A DNA stretch of 64,000 nucleotides, from the NCBI RefSeq assembly GCF_019977195.1, contig NZ_AP024643.1, forward strand, positions 4,836,001 through 4,900,000, given 5' to 3'. This stretch comes from Arthrobacter sp. StoSoilA2 (GTDB taxonomy: Bacteria; Actinomycetota; Actinomycetes; Actinomycetales; Micrococcaceae). The notes beneath the pieces were generated by a model, which searched no databases, was not told the origin of the DNA, and was given only the letters and a program-made list of their open reading frames with translations. Both the position numbers and the translations under genes were made by a program. Positions 41,321-49,827 of the stretch are shown here, piece by piece. How positions within the stretch are numbered: position 1 is the first letter of the stretch; each line of letters opens with the position of its first letter.

Positions 41321-41355
41321 AAACCCCTGGAAGATCAGCGATCTTCCAGGGGTTT
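41321..41355 (-). terminator. Rho-independent terminator of tRNA-Leu
   Basis: A perfect 15-bp stem, AAACCCCTGGAAGAT (41321-41335) with ATCTTCCAGGGGTTT (41341-41355), 5-nt loop. Read on the minus strand it ends in a T-rich stretch directly after the tRNA. It may also end ynfA transcripts. Confidence 0.85.
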
Positions 41356-41359
41356 CCTG

Positions 41360-41442
41360 TGCGCGGAGGGGGACTTGAACCCCCACCCCCTTTCGAGGAC
41401 TAGCACCTCAAGCTAGCGCGTCTGCCATTCCGCCACCCGCGC
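41360..41442 (-). tRNA. tRNA-Leu (GAG)
   Basis: 83-nt tRNA on the minus strand. It has a 7-bp acceptor stem (GCGCGGG/TCCGCGC region), D arm, anticodon stem CTAGC/GCTAG with loop TTGAGGT (anticodon GAG), the long variable arm typical of class II tRNAs, and T arm GGGGGTTCAAGTCCCCC. The CCA end is not encoded. Confidence 0.95.
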
Positions 41443-41577
41443 AGGGTGATTCGGAGAAACAGTGTTTCGCTTTTCTCCGTAACAGCGACAAAGACACTAA
41501 CACGAGGATGCCCATTTCGTGGATTCCTGCATCCCGATACGCCGGATTGAACGGGGAACCCGGGCTAGGGTGGGGGC

Positions 41578-42237
41578 ATGGATGCACTGAGAGTGAGGCG
41601 CAGCCGGGTGCGTTTCGTTGTCATGGTGGCTGCCGGTGCCGCGGCCTTCGTGGTCACGGGCCTCGCAGGCAGCTGGGTCGACGCCCCGGCGGTCGGCTGG
41701 GCCACGGCAGCGCTGATCTATGTTGCCTGGGTGTGGCTGGTGATAGCGCGGATGGACCCCTCTGAAACCCAGCAACACGCAACCTCCGAGGACCCTTCCC
41801 GCGGGGTTACCGATGTACTGATCCTCATCGCAAACCTGGCCAGTATCGCCGCCGCTGCCGCAGTGATCGTCAACTCGCACACTGAAGGTACGGACACCCG
41901 CTTTTATTCGGCTGCGCTCTCCCTTGCGTGCGTAGCCCTGTCCTGGATGCTTGTCCAAACCCTCTTCACCCTGCGTTATGCCGAGCTGTACTACAGCCCT
42001 GAAGCCGATGCCGGTGGTGAAATGGGCGGCATCAGCTTCAACCAGGATCGCCCGCCGCAGTACACCGATTTCGCGTACCTCGCCACCAGCCTTGGCATGA
42101 CGTACCAGGTCTCAGACACCAATCTGGGCAACCACCGGATCCGGCTCGAGGCCCTGAAGCACAGCCTTCTGTCCTACCTGTTTGGCACGGTCATCCTGGC
42201 CGTCACCATCAACCTGGTCATCGGCTTGGCCCAGTAG
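41578..42237 (+). CDS. DUF1345 family membrane protein
   Basis: A 219-residue membrane protein with about five hydrophobic helices and the DUF1345 marks VQTLFTLRYAELYY and RPPQYTDFAYLATSLGMTYQVSDTNL, followed by a final helix. Function of the family is unknown; the conserved Tyr/Asp-rich segments between helices suggest a channel- or sensor-like protein but this is speculation. Single gene. Confidence 0.85.
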   Translation: MDALRVRRSRVRFVVMVAAGAAAFVVTGLAGSWVDAPAVGWATAALIYVAWVWLVIARMDPSETQQHATSEDPSRGVTDVLILIANLASIAAAAAVIVNSHTEGTDTRFYSAALSLACVALSWMLVQTLFTLRYAELYYSPEADAGGEMGGISFNQDRPPQYTDFAYLATSLGMTYQVSDTNLGNHRIRLEALKHSLLSYLFGTVILAVTINLVIGLAQ

Positions 42238-42253
42238 CCCACAGAAGTTCCCG

Positions 42254-42281
42254 GCGCCCGAAATGCCCGGTTCCCGGGCGC
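42254..42281 (+). terminator. Hairpin after the DUF1345 gene
   Basis: GCGCCCG (42254-42260) pairs with CGGGCGC (42275-42281); the loop contains a further CCCGG/CCGGG pairing. It lies 17 nt past the stop. Confidence 0.45.
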
Positions 42282-42303
42282 GCCCAGGCGTAGGCTACTT
42301 GCC

Positions 42304-42726
42304 ATGAAGCCCCGGCTGATTTGGGTTGCGGCGATCATTTTGGTGGCCGCGATCGGCGTAGTTGTGTGGTTCGCGGTGGACAAGTCGCGCGTGTGCCCTG
42401 CCATGGGAAACGACACTCCCATCGAGCTGAAGATAGGCTCGACGCCGAGCCGCGTCCAAGCATGTTTCGGAGACGGCTGCACACCGCGGCCCGTCCAACA
42501 GCAGACGGATGGCCGCTGGCTCGTCCCTCAGGAGCCTCCGTATCTACCTGCCGGGCGAACAGCCTCCCCGCCTGCCGTGGTGGCCAAGGTCCGCGTTGTG
42601 GTCAAGGAGACAGGCAAACGCCAGCGGGACGCAGTCTTCGACATCCCTGCCATACCGGGTGTTCCGGATACCACCGGCGCACAATGCCCCGGACCCATCC
42701 AGTACCTCCCCGTTGAGGTGCCTTAA
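42304..42726 (+). CDS. Single-pass membrane protein (unknown)
   Basis: A 140-residue protein with one N-terminal membrane helix (residues 6-25) and an extracellular domain holding four Cys residues (SRVCPAMG, QACFGDGCTP, GAQCPGP), probably disulfide-bonded. No known domain recognised. Strong terminator directly after. Function unknown. Confidence 0.7.
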   Translation: MKPRLIWVAAIILVAAIGVVVWFAVDKSRVCPAMGNDTPIELKIGSTPSRVQACFGDGCTPRPVQQQTDGRWLVPQEPPYLPAGRTASPPAVVAKVRVVVKETGKRQRDAVFDIPAIPGVPDTTGAQCPGPIQYLPVEVP

Positions 42727-42733
42727 ACACGAA

Positions 42734-42772
42734 CGGGGCAGCCGCCGTCGAACGCTGACGGCGGCTGCCCCG
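42734..42772. terminator. Strong bidirectional terminator
   Basis: A perfect 16-bp stem, 42734-42749 with 42757-42772 (core GGGGCAGCCGCCGTC), 7-nt loop, in the convergent gap before the amino acid permease stop; AAAA follows at 42777. Confidence 0.8.
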
Positions 42773-42786
42773 GACGAAAAGGACGC

Positions 42787-44202
42787 TTACGACGCCGGTC
42801 CGGAACCTAGCGTGACGCGCTCGGCTTCCCCGTCATCCACCGGGGCGGAAGGGGTGCCGCCCTTGCGGTATCGGAACACGCCAATGACGACGACGACCGC
42901 GGCAAGGGCCAACGAGAGGAAGAGCGATTCCCGCGTGGATTCAAGTATCACCATGCCGATGATGAGCGCGACGATGCTTCCAATCGCGATCCATGTGAGG
43001 TACGGGAAGAACCACATCTTGAGGTCCAGATCCTTGGCGGCGGCGCCCATGCGTCGGCGGAGGATGAGCTGCGAACTGGCGATGACCAGCCACACGAACA
43101 AGGCGATGGCGCCGGAGGTGTTGACTAGGAACAGGAACACGGTGTCCGGAGCGACGTAGTTCAGGCCGACAGTGATGAACCCAACCACGGTGGAGGCAAG
43201 TACTGCTGCCGCAGGCACGCCGCGCTTGGAAATCTTCGTCCAGGACCTGGGGGCGTCGCCACGCTGCGAGAGCGAGAAGAGCATCCGGCTTGCCGTGTAC
43301 AGGCCCGAGTTCAGGCAGGAGAGCACCGACGTGAGGACCACGATGTCCATGATGGTCCCGGCACCCGGGATTCCGTAGAGCTCGATCACGGCAACATACG
43401 GGCTCTTGGCGACCGAAGCGCTGTTCCACGGCAGGAGTGTGACCACTATGGCAATGGAGCCGATGTAGAAAATCAAGATGCGCCATACTGTGGACTTCAC
43501 AGCCTTCTTGACTGCGTCTACGGGGTTTTCGGATTCACCCGCGGCGATCGTCGCAATCTCGGCACCAAAGAACGAGAAGACCACCACGAGGATGCCGGCA
43601 AGGACCGCACCCGGACCGTTGGGCATGAAGCCTCCCTGGTCCAGGAGGTTGGCGACGCCCGGCGCGGAAACGCCAGGGATCAAGCCAAGGATTGCGGCGA
43701 TGCCTGCGAGCAGGAATATGACGATTGCGGCCACCTTGATGGACGCGAACCAGAATTCGAACTCGCCGTACGACTTCACGGAGCCAAGGTTCGTCAATGT
43801 CAGGAGCACCATGAGCACCAGCGCCCAAACCCACTGGTCGACGCCCGGCACCCAGCGATGCATGATGGCAGCGCCGGCGGTGGCCTCGATGCCGAGCACG
43901 ATGATCCAGAACCAGGCGTAGAGCCAGCCAATGCTGAACCCGGCCCAGCGGCCCAGGGCCTTATCCGCGTATGTGGAGAAGGAGCCGGTTTCCGGGTTGG
44001 CGGCAGCCATTTCGCCGAGCATTCGCATGACGAGGATAACCACCAGGCCAGCAGCCAAGTAGGCGACGAGGATACCCGGGCCAGCCTGTTGGATAGCGGC
44101 TCCGGAACCCACAAACAGCCCAGCACCAATCACGCCGGCGATGGCGATCATGGAGAGGTGTCGTGGCTTCAGGGACTTTGAAAGTTGTTGGTCAGCGTGC
44201 AT
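42787..44202 (-). CDS. Amino acid permease (APC superfamily, GABA/aromatic type)
   Basis: A 471-residue transporter with 12 predicted helices. The N-terminus has SLKPRHLSMIAIAGVIGAGLFVGSGAAIQQAGPG and helix 2/3 EMAAANPETGSFSTYADKALGRWAGF, both standard for the GabP/AnsP/AroP group. FFGAEIATIAAGESENP is also present. It imports an amino acid by proton symport. No partner gene fixes the substrate. An AT-rich perfect inverted repeat lies 167 nt upstream. Confidence 0.9.
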   Translation of the reverse strand: MHADQQLSKSLKPRHLSMIAIAGVIGAGLFVGSGAAIQQAGPGILVAYLAAGLVVILVMRMLGEMAAANPETGSFSTYADKALGRWAGFSIGWLYAWFWIIVLGIEATAGAAIMHRWVPGVDQWVWALVLMVLLTLTNLGSVKSYGEFEFWFASIKVAAIVIFLLAGIAAILGLIPGVSAPGVANLLDQGGFMPNGPGAVLAGILVVVFSFFGAEIATIAAGESENPVDAVKKAVKSTVWRILIFYIGSIAIVVTLLPWNSASVAKSPYVAVIELYGIPGAGTIMDIVVLTSVLSCLNSGLYTASRMLFSLSQRGDAPRSWTKISKRGVPAAAVLASTVVGFITVGLNYVAPDTVFLFLVNTSGAIALFVWLVIASSQLILRRRMGAAAKDLDLKMWFFPYLTWIAIGSIVALIIGMVILESTRESLFLSLALAAVVVVIGVFRYRKGGTPSAPVDDGEAERVTLGSGPAS

Positions 44203-44368
44203 GGGTCGGCGCCGTCCTTAGTGTCTTTGGAGAGGGGCCCGAGTTGATGTGCAGCGGGCCACATGGCTTTCCCACAGTAGCCATCCGCGCAGGGCAAAAT
44301 CCTGTGCGCATGTACATTTTGGCGGTCCCAAAAAAGGAAATATGCACAAAAAGTATGACTATAAGCAT

Positions 44369-44394
44369 CTAAAGTTTCATATAGGAAACTTTAG
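44369..44394. promoter_or_regulatory. Inverted repeat upstream of the amino acid permease gene
   Basis: CTAAAGTTTC (44369-44378) and GAAACTTTAG (44385-44394) form a perfect 10-bp repeat with a 6-nt spacer, AT-rich, in the permease promoter region and after the aminopeptidase gene. Operator candidate; a weak terminator is the alternative. Confidence 0.45.
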
Positions 44395-44444
44395 AAACTC
44401 CCTTGAAATGACTCTTTGAGGCTTTGTGAGCCGCGCCCGGGAAA

Positions 44445-45752
44445 TCAGACCTCAGTGCGGAAGAACTGCTCCGCCACGGAGGCCAGCCGGAACGGGTCCT
44501 CCACACCACACAATTCCCGAGCCGAGTGCATGGACAGCAGGGGGATGCCGACATCCACTGTCCTTATCCCCAGCCGCGTCGCAGTCAGTGGACCAATGGT
44601 GGAGCCACAAGGAAGGTCGTTGTTGGATACATATTCCTGGTACGGCACATTTGTTTCCCCGCACACCCGCGCCCAAAGCGCAGCCCCCGTGGCATCGGTG
44701 GCATAACGCTGGTTTGCGTTGATCTTCAACAGCGGCCCACCGTTGAGTAACGGACGGTTGACGGGATCGTGCCTCTCGGCGTAGTTCGGGTGGACGGCGT
44801 GGCCGGCGTCAGCGGAAACACAGAACGACGCCGCCAAGGACTGCCGCCGTTGGCTCACCGAGGCGCCAAGACCGTCAGAGATTCGGGTCAAAATGTCCTC
44901 AAGGATGGGCCCGCAGGCACCGGAGCGCGAGTTGGAACCGATCTCTTCATGGTCAAACGCCGCGAGGACAGCGATGGGGCCGTCTTTCGGCCCGGCTTTC
45001 GCGTGTTCGATCAATGCCACCAGGCCAGCGTGTGTGGAGGAAAGGTTGTCCAAACGGCCGGAGGCGAAGAACTCACCGTTGGCGCCGAAAACCGCAGGTG
45101 CCTGCGTGTCCGCCACGACGACGTCGTAACCGCCGATATCTGCTGGATCAACAGTGGCGCCCTCGACGCGCCCGGCAAGCAGGCCCAAAAGATCTTCGTT
45201 GGCCGGATCACCGAGCCCGAAGACCGGATTCATGTGCTGCTGCTTGGACAGAAGCAGGCCGTTGTCATTAACCGCACGGTCCAAGTGGATGGCGAGTTGC
45301 GGGAAGCGCAGGAGCGGGCCGGTTGCGGTCAGGTGCTGCGTGCCGTCGCGTAACACCAGGCGGCCGGCCAGTTGCAGCTCACGGTCCAGCCAGGAGTTAA
45401 GGAGCGGCCCTCCGTACACCTCGACGCCGGCCTGCAGCCAACCGAACTTCCCGGTGGTGGGCTTCGGCTTCAGCTTGAAGGAGGGGGAGTCCGTGTGGGC
45501 ACCCAGGATATTGAAGCCCGTGGTGGGACCGGCACTTTCGGGAGTGACCCACGCGATCAGGGCGCCGTCGCGGATGACATAGAACTTACCCGCGCCACCT
45601 TCCCAGGACTGCAGTTCATCCAGCGCGGTGAAGCCGGCGCCATCAAGCCGCCTGCCGGCCTCGTGCACTGCATGGAAGCTGGACGGCGAAGCCGAAACAT
45701 ACGCGCCGAGGTCCTGGATGTGGTCAGCTGCTGCGGGGGCATTCGAAGGCAT
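44445..45752 (-). CDS. M18 family aminopeptidase
   Basis: A 435-residue zinc exopeptidase of the aspartyl-aminopeptidase type. Metal and catalytic residues lie in ILGAHTDSPSFKLKP (His, Asp), AAFDHEEIGSNSRSGACGP (Asp, Glu-Glu) and SADAGHAVHPNYAERHDPVNRPLLNGGP (Asp, His). The C-terminus has GIRTVDVGIPLLSMHSARELCG. Removes N-terminal residues from peptides, in the cytosol. Single gene. Confidence 0.95.
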   Translation of the reverse strand: MPSNAPAAADHIQDLGAYVSASPSSFHAVHEAGRRLDGAGFTALDELQSWEGGAGKFYVIRDGALIAWVTPESAGPTTGFNILGAHTDSPSFKLKPKPTTGKFGWLQAGVEVYGGPLLNSWLDRELQLAGRLVLRDGTQHLTATGPLLRFPQLAIHLDRAVNDNGLLLSKQQHMNPVFGLGDPANEDLLGLLAGRVEGATVDPADIGGYDVVVADTQAPAVFGANGEFFASGRLDNLSSTHAGLVALIEHAKAGPKDGPIAVLAAFDHEEIGSNSRSGACGPILEDILTRISDGLGASVSQRRQSLAASFCVSADAGHAVHPNYAERHDPVNRPLLNGGPLLKINANQRYATDATGAALWARVCGETNVPYQEYVSNNDLPCGSTIGPLTATRLGIRTVDVGIPLLSMHSARELCGVEDPFRLASVAEQFFRTEV

Positions 45753-45789
45753 GCCCCCGAGTCTAGCTGCGCTTGTTGACCGCTTCGCA

Positions 45790-46677
45790 TCAAACCGTGA
45801 CGTTCAGCGCGGCTGTGTAGCCTCCTTGGACCGAACCGGACATGGTGGCCAGCTGATATATGCCTCCATCGTCACCAAAGACGTTGTCCCCTGCCAGCGT
45901 GCTTCTTGCAAAGTTTCGGGCACTCGACTCGTATCCCGGCGAACCGTACACGTCCTTGCACGCGGCCTCAGCCAGAGCGATCTGGGAAACCGCCAACACC
46001 TGCCCCGCCGCGGAAGTGTTGCTCATGGATTCAAATACCTCAAAGTGAATATGAGGCCACCGCCCGCTGTAGGCGCCGGGGTAGACAGTAGTGAAAGTGA
46101 CTTGGCCGTTGCTGTCGGCCTCCTGGACGCCGCGCAAATAGTTCTCGTTCTTCAGCCCTGAATCGTAAAGGGAATACTTGCCGTTCCGGTCGCAGTGCCA
46201 GGCATAGACCGCCGCACCTGCCAGCGGTGAGCAACCGTTGGCGTTGTCCAGCAGGGTGAGGGTGAAAGTCAGCGGGACGCCTTCGGCCTTGGTGGTAGAG
46301 CTGCCGAAGCTTGAAGTGATGTCCTTTCGAACTACTCCCGATGTCTCGAGCACATTCGGCCCGTTGGAACCGTCGCCGGGATAGGGGCCGAGGGTTTCCT
46401 CCGGGATCTCGACTCCGCATTCGGCGAGTGCGCGCGTCACGGTACTGGTAGCGGAAGGTGATACGGCCGCCGTCGTGCTTTGTGTTGCGGTAGCGGCAGC
46501 ACTGGAAGACGACGACGGCGATGCGCCGCCACCTCCGGAACCCGGCGTACAGGCAGCCAGGGCCGCTGCCGTCCCGGTGGCGAACAGGACCCCGAGCGTT
46601 CGCCGACGGCTCAGGAGCGTGGAGAGATCGAATTCGAGGCCGCGATCGTGGTCTGGATGAGGCTGCGGGAACGTCAT
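45790..46677 (-). CDS. Secreted intradiol-dioxygenase-like lipoprotein (Tat type)
   Basis: A 295-residue protein. The N-terminus carries a twin-Arg motif (SRRRTLGVLF) and lipobox LAAC near residue 44, then a Ser/Ala/Thr-rich linker, then an intradiol ring-cleavage dioxygenase fold. Fold marks are EETLGPYPGDGSNGPN, AAVYAWHCDRNGKYSLYDS and RWPHIHFEVF. The HIH pair and Tyr residues match Fe(III) ligands of the family. Classical members cleave catechols; exported lipoprotein members have unclear substrates. ATG 46677 gives the export signal at the N-terminus; the longer open frame is not used. Divergent from the small protein/cyclase operon. Confidence 0.82.
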   Translation of the reverse strand: MTFPQPHPDHDRGLEFDLSTLLSRRRTLGVLFATGTAAALAACTPGSGGGGASPSSSSSAAATATQSTTAAVSPSATSTVTRALAECGVEIPEETLGPYPGDGSNGPNVLETSGVVRKDITSSFGSSTTKAEGVPLTFTLTLLDNANGCSPLAGAAVYAWHCDRNGKYSLYDSGLKNENYLRGVQEADSNGQVTFTTVYPGAYSGRWPHIHFEVFESMSNTSAAGQVLAVSQIALAEAACKDVYGSPGYESSARNFARSTLAGDNVFGDDGGIYQLATMSGSVQGGYTAALNVTV

Positions 46678-46779
46678 GCGTCCATCAAACCCACGGGCGC
46701 TGTGACTTGTACATGCCAAACCCGTGGTGGAGCTGTGAAAGCGGCGACTATCAGCCTCCAAGGGCCTTATGTGCAATAT

Positions 46780-46794
46780 AAACATTTGCATATG
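46780..46794. promoter_or_regulatory. AAACATTTG-TGCATATG motif, copy A
   Basis: AAACATTTGCATATG lies in the divergent promoter region of the dioxygenase-like lipoprotein and the small protein/cyclase operon. The same two elements recur at 51451-51471 before the APC permease. Possible binding site for a neighbouring IclR regulator. Confidence 0.4.
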
Positions 46795-46862
46795 CTTGTA
46801 ATGCTCGTCACCTTGTGCCACGATTGCTCCCAGTAAGCACATCCACGGAAGGCATCGCCCCC

Positions 46863-47309
46863 ATGAACATTGAATTGAAAGCCGTGCGAAAGCTGCGCAT
46901 CCACTGGCCCATCCCGCTGGACACGATGACGCAACTGGCCAGTGGCGATCTGGGCGCCCTGGAATCCGACGCCGGCATCGCTTCCCTGCTGCAAGCACTC
47001 ACCGCAACGCCGGAGCTGGGAGGCTTCGGCAATTACCACCACGTCTTCGAGTCCTCGGCAGGGTTCGAGGGCTTTACAGTCGCGGAAGGCGCCAATCCCA
47101 CTCTGGGAAGCGTTGGGCAGAGGACCATCTCGCCGACTTTTGTCTTCACCACATACTTCGACGACTCGCTCCCGGACCAGGCCGTGCATGAACTCGTCCA
47201 GCGGATCGTGGATATCCACCCGTGGGAAGTTCCCGTCATTGAAGTCTCCGGGCCGCTGAGTGTCTCCAGCAGTGCCCACGCTCCTGCCATTGAAAGCCGG
47301 GTGGCCTGA
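46863..47309 (+). CDS. Small protein preceding the cyclase gene (CutA/NIF3-like C-terminus)
   Basis: A 148-residue protein of no firmly recognised family. The C-terminal stretch VHELVQRIVDIHPWEVPVIEVSGPL resembles the HPYEVP-I motif of CutA/NIF3-like trimeric proteins, and the middle has GGFGNYHHVFESS. ATG 46863 gives a compact start. Its stop overlaps the ATG of the cyclase by 1 nt (TGATG), so the two are probably made together and may form a complex or consecutive steps. Function unknown. Confidence 0.7.
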   Translation: MNIELKAVRKLRIHWPIPLDTMTQLASGDLGALESDAGIASLLQALTATPELGGFGNYHHVFESSAGFEGFTVAEGANPTLGSVGQRTISPTFVFTTYFDDSLPDQAVHELVQRIVDIHPWEVPVIEVSGPLSVSSSAHAPAIESRVA

Positions 47310-48049
47310 TGGGTTCCCAGTTATGGCAGCAGCTCGCACCCCTGCTCGAAGGCAGGACGTACACCGATCTGACGCATGCGTTCCATTCTGGTCAGCCGCG
47401 CTTCGCTGCCTTCCCGGATGAGTCCCGCGAAGCCCTCTTTGACATGGAAAAGGGGGACGGCTTTACTGCCCACCGGTACTCGATCGTCGGCCAATGGGGA
47501 ACCCATGTGGATCCGCCGTCGCACTTTGTGCGGGGCGGCCGAACACTGGACCAGATACCCGTGGAACAAATGCTCTTGCCCTTGGTTGTCCTGGATATCA
47601 GTGACCGTGTTCGCCTCGACGAAGATGCCACTCCAACACTCGCCGACGTCCAGTCCTGGGAGGAGCGGAACGGGAAGATTCCGGCAGGTTCATTTGTGGC
47701 GCTCCGGACTGGTTGGAGCCATCGCTGGCCTGATGCCCAAGCAATGGCAAACAAGGACCAAGCCGGCATCAGCCACACTCCCGGCTGGTCACAGGAGGTT
47801 CTGGAATTCCTGATCGAGACCCGTGCCGTGGCGGCCGTGGGCCACGAACAAACGGACACTGATCCCGGCGTCGCCACCTCCCAGCAGGACTTCAGCTTGG
47901 AAACTTATGTCCTGGCCCGGGACAAGTGGCAGATTGAACTTCTTGCCAATCTGGACAACGTGCCCGAGGCCGGCGGCGTCCTGGTGGCAACATGGGCCAA
48001 GCCCTTGGAAGGCAGTGGATTTCCGGCCAGGGTTTTCGCCATCCACTAG
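47309..48049 (+). CDS. Cyclase family metal hydrolase (kynurenine formamidase / isatin hydrolase-like)
   Basis: A 246-residue enzyme of the cyclase superfamily. The metal-binding motif GTHVDPPSHF carries His, Asp and His; further residues appear in AVGHEQTDTDPG. Relatives open amide or lactam rings, such as N-formylkynurenine or isatin. Coupled to the small upstream gene and followed by an IclR regulator on the same strand. An aromatic-amino-acid-derived substrate is plausible given the nearby permeases and a dioxygenase-like lipoprotein, but is not shown by sequence. Confidence 0.85.
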   Translation: MGSQLWQQLAPLLEGRTYTDLTHAFHSGQPRFAAFPDESREALFDMEKGDGFTAHRYSIVGQWGTHVDPPSHFVRGGRTLDQIPVEQMLLPLVVLDISDRVRLDEDATPTLADVQSWEERNGKIPAGSFVALRTGWSHRWPDAQAMANKDQAGISHTPGWSQEVLEFLIETRAVAAVGHEQTDTDPGVATSQQDFSLETYVLARDKWQIELLANLDNVPEAGGVLVATWAKPLEGSGFPARVFAIH

Positions 48050-48146
48050 GACGCGCCCGTTCGGCCCACCGTCAGAGCCGGTCCCCCGGGGCCTGTCCCC
48101 GGTGCCGGTCCCGAAGAACCTTCCGCCCAAAAGCTAGAATCAATCC

Positions 48147-48911
48147 ATGTCAAAGACCTCAAGCATGGGCCGGGGCATGATGGCCATCCTTGCGGTCGGT
48201 GCCCGTCACGCGCAAGGATACGACGGCGGGACGGTCGCCGACGTCGCGGCCGACCTGGACAAGGACCGCAGCCAAGTATCGCGAAGCCTCAAGGGTGCCT
48301 TGCAGGAGGGATTCCTGGCCCGGAGGGATCAGCGGAAGTACAGCTTGGGTTGGACTATCCTCACGGACGCCCAACTGGTCGCTGAACAACGGCTGAAGAC
48401 GGACGGGCTGACCGCGCTCGAGGGTCTCGCTTCTGAAACCAACGAGGCGTGCTTCCTTGGCGTGCTCAGCGGCAACAGTACGGTCACCATCGGTGAACAG
48501 GTGCCAGCCAGCGCCAACCTCGTGGGATCGTGGCTTGGACGTCCGTATCCTGCCTATTGCAGTGACGCCGGCCAAGCACTTCTGTGGGACGCCCCGGACG
48601 AAGAAGTCCGCAAGATCTTCGAATCTGTTGAGTTCGTGAAGCATGGACCCAATACGCCTTCGTCTGTGGAGGACTTCCTGGCGCGGCTCAAGGAAGCTCG
48701 CGTGCGCGGCTACTCAATCGTGGACGAAGAAGCTGAGCCGGGACTTTACTCACTGGCCGCCCCCGTACGCGACTTCAAAGGAGAGGTTGCTGCAGCCCTA
48801 CAGATAGTGGGCCCCAAGTCCCGCATTGAGCCCCACCGCGAAACTTACGCAGTCGCCCTCCATGCTTGGCAGGAGTGGCTTGAGTCGATGGTTGGCGGAC
48901 GGCTTCAATAG
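48147..48911 (+). CDS. IclR family transcriptional regulator
   Basis: A 254-residue regulator with a winged helix (YDGGTVADVAADLDKDRSQVSRSLKGALQEGFLARRD) and an IclR effector domain (LVGSWLGRPYPAYCSDAGQALLWDAPDEEV, GYSIVDEEAEPGLYSLAAPVRDFKGEVAAALQIVGP). It lies 97 nt after the cyclase gene on the same strand and likely controls it. A related IclR gene converges from the other side, 11 nt apart. Confidence 0.9.
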   Translation: MSKTSSMGRGMMAILAVGARHAQGYDGGTVADVAADLDKDRSQVSRSLKGALQEGFLARRDQRKYSLGWTILTDAQLVAEQRLKTDGLTALEGLASETNEACFLGVLSGNSTVTIGEQVPASANLVGSWLGRPYPAYCSDAGQALLWDAPDEEVRKIFESVEFVKHGPNTPSSVEDFLARLKEARVRGYSIVDEEAEPGLYSLAAPVRDFKGEVAAALQIVGPKSRIEPHRETYAVALHAWQEWLESMVGGRLQ

Positions 48912-48922
48912 CCGCCAAGAGC

Positions 48923-49702
48923 TTAAGTCCCGGAACCGAGCCGGTGCGCTGCCGAATGCAGCAGCGGGGCAAGCTCCGTAGCGGCCCCCTCAAGATCGGA
49001 ACGGGTACCCAGGATACTGAGCGCAGCAAGGATGCCGCCTGAAGGATCCCGGACAGGTACGGCCAGTTCCCATACACCGTATTCGAACTCCTCAGCAGCC
49101 AACACAAAACCCCGGGACCTGTCGCGCTCCATGAGGGCGTCGACTTCCGCTTGGGAATGCGCTGCAGCAGGCCCGCCGACGCCGATGAAATTGACGTCAT
49201 TAAGCAGGGCTTCCAGTTCGTTCCGGGAGTGGTCCCACAGCAACGCCCGCCCGGAACCCGTACACCACACGGGCGTGACCATTCCCGGCTTTGCGAACCC
49301 GCCCAGGACTGAATTGTTGGTGGAGGAACGCAGCAGCAGAACCCTGACACCGTCCCGCACTGACAGCCGGGACCTAAGTCCCAGGGACGAGACCAACTCT
49401 TCCAGCTCCGCACGCGAATCATGGACCCAGCCAACATTGAGGGAGGCGGCCAGGCTGAAGAACCGAGGTCCCGCACGGAAAGGCCCGCGCTCCAGCCGCT
49501 CAAGCAGCCCCAAATCGCACAGTTCCTGGGCCAGGCGCGAAACCCTGCTCTGCTCCATGTCCAGCTCGGCCGCGAGTTGGGATACGCCAAGTAACTGACG
49601 GCCCTGCTTTTCGCGGTCAGTAACCAGCCGAACGAGACGAAGCCCCTGCGCCAACGACGACGCCTCCGGTGACACCTCCAAGAATCCCGCTCCTTCCGCC
49701 AA
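48923..49702 (-). CDS. IclR family transcriptional regulator
   Basis: A 259-residue regulator related to the convergent one. It has a winged helix (GVSQLAAELDMEQSRVSRLAQELCDLGLLER) and an effector domain with CTGSGRALLWDHSRNELEALL, SRGFVLAAEEFEYGVWELAVPVRDPSGGILAALSILG. It may control the APC permease gene upstream of it. The two IclR genes stand tail to tail and may be ancient duplicates. Confidence 0.88.
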   Translation of the reverse strand: MAEGAGFLEVSPEASSLAQGLRLVRLVTDREKQGRQLLGVSQLAAELDMEQSRVSRLAQELCDLGLLERLERGPFRAGPRFFSLAASLNVGWVHDSRAELEELVSSLGLRSRLSVRDGVRVLLLRSSTNNSVLGGFAKPGMVTPVWCTGSGRALLWDHSRNELEALLNDVNFIGVGGPAAAHSQAEVDALMERDRSRGFVLAAEEFEYGVWELAVPVRDPSGGILAALSILGTRSDLEGAATELAPLLHSAAHRLGSGT

Positions 49703-49771
49703 GCGCTCACGCCATTCTCACACGCCCATGTCAGCGGCAGGAATCAGGACCTCATGGGCAGGACGATGGAC

Positions 49772-49813
49772 GGCTTCGCGGCCGGACTCTCTCTGAAGTC
49801 CGGCCGCGAAGCC
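49772..49813 (-). terminator. Strong hairpin after the APC permease gene
   Basis: A perfect 16-bp stem, 49772-49787 with 49798-49813 (core GGCTTCGCGGCCGGAC), 10-nt loop, 14 nt past the permease stop on the minus strand. Confidence 0.75.
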
Positions 49814-49827
49814 CTGTGCTGGATTCG

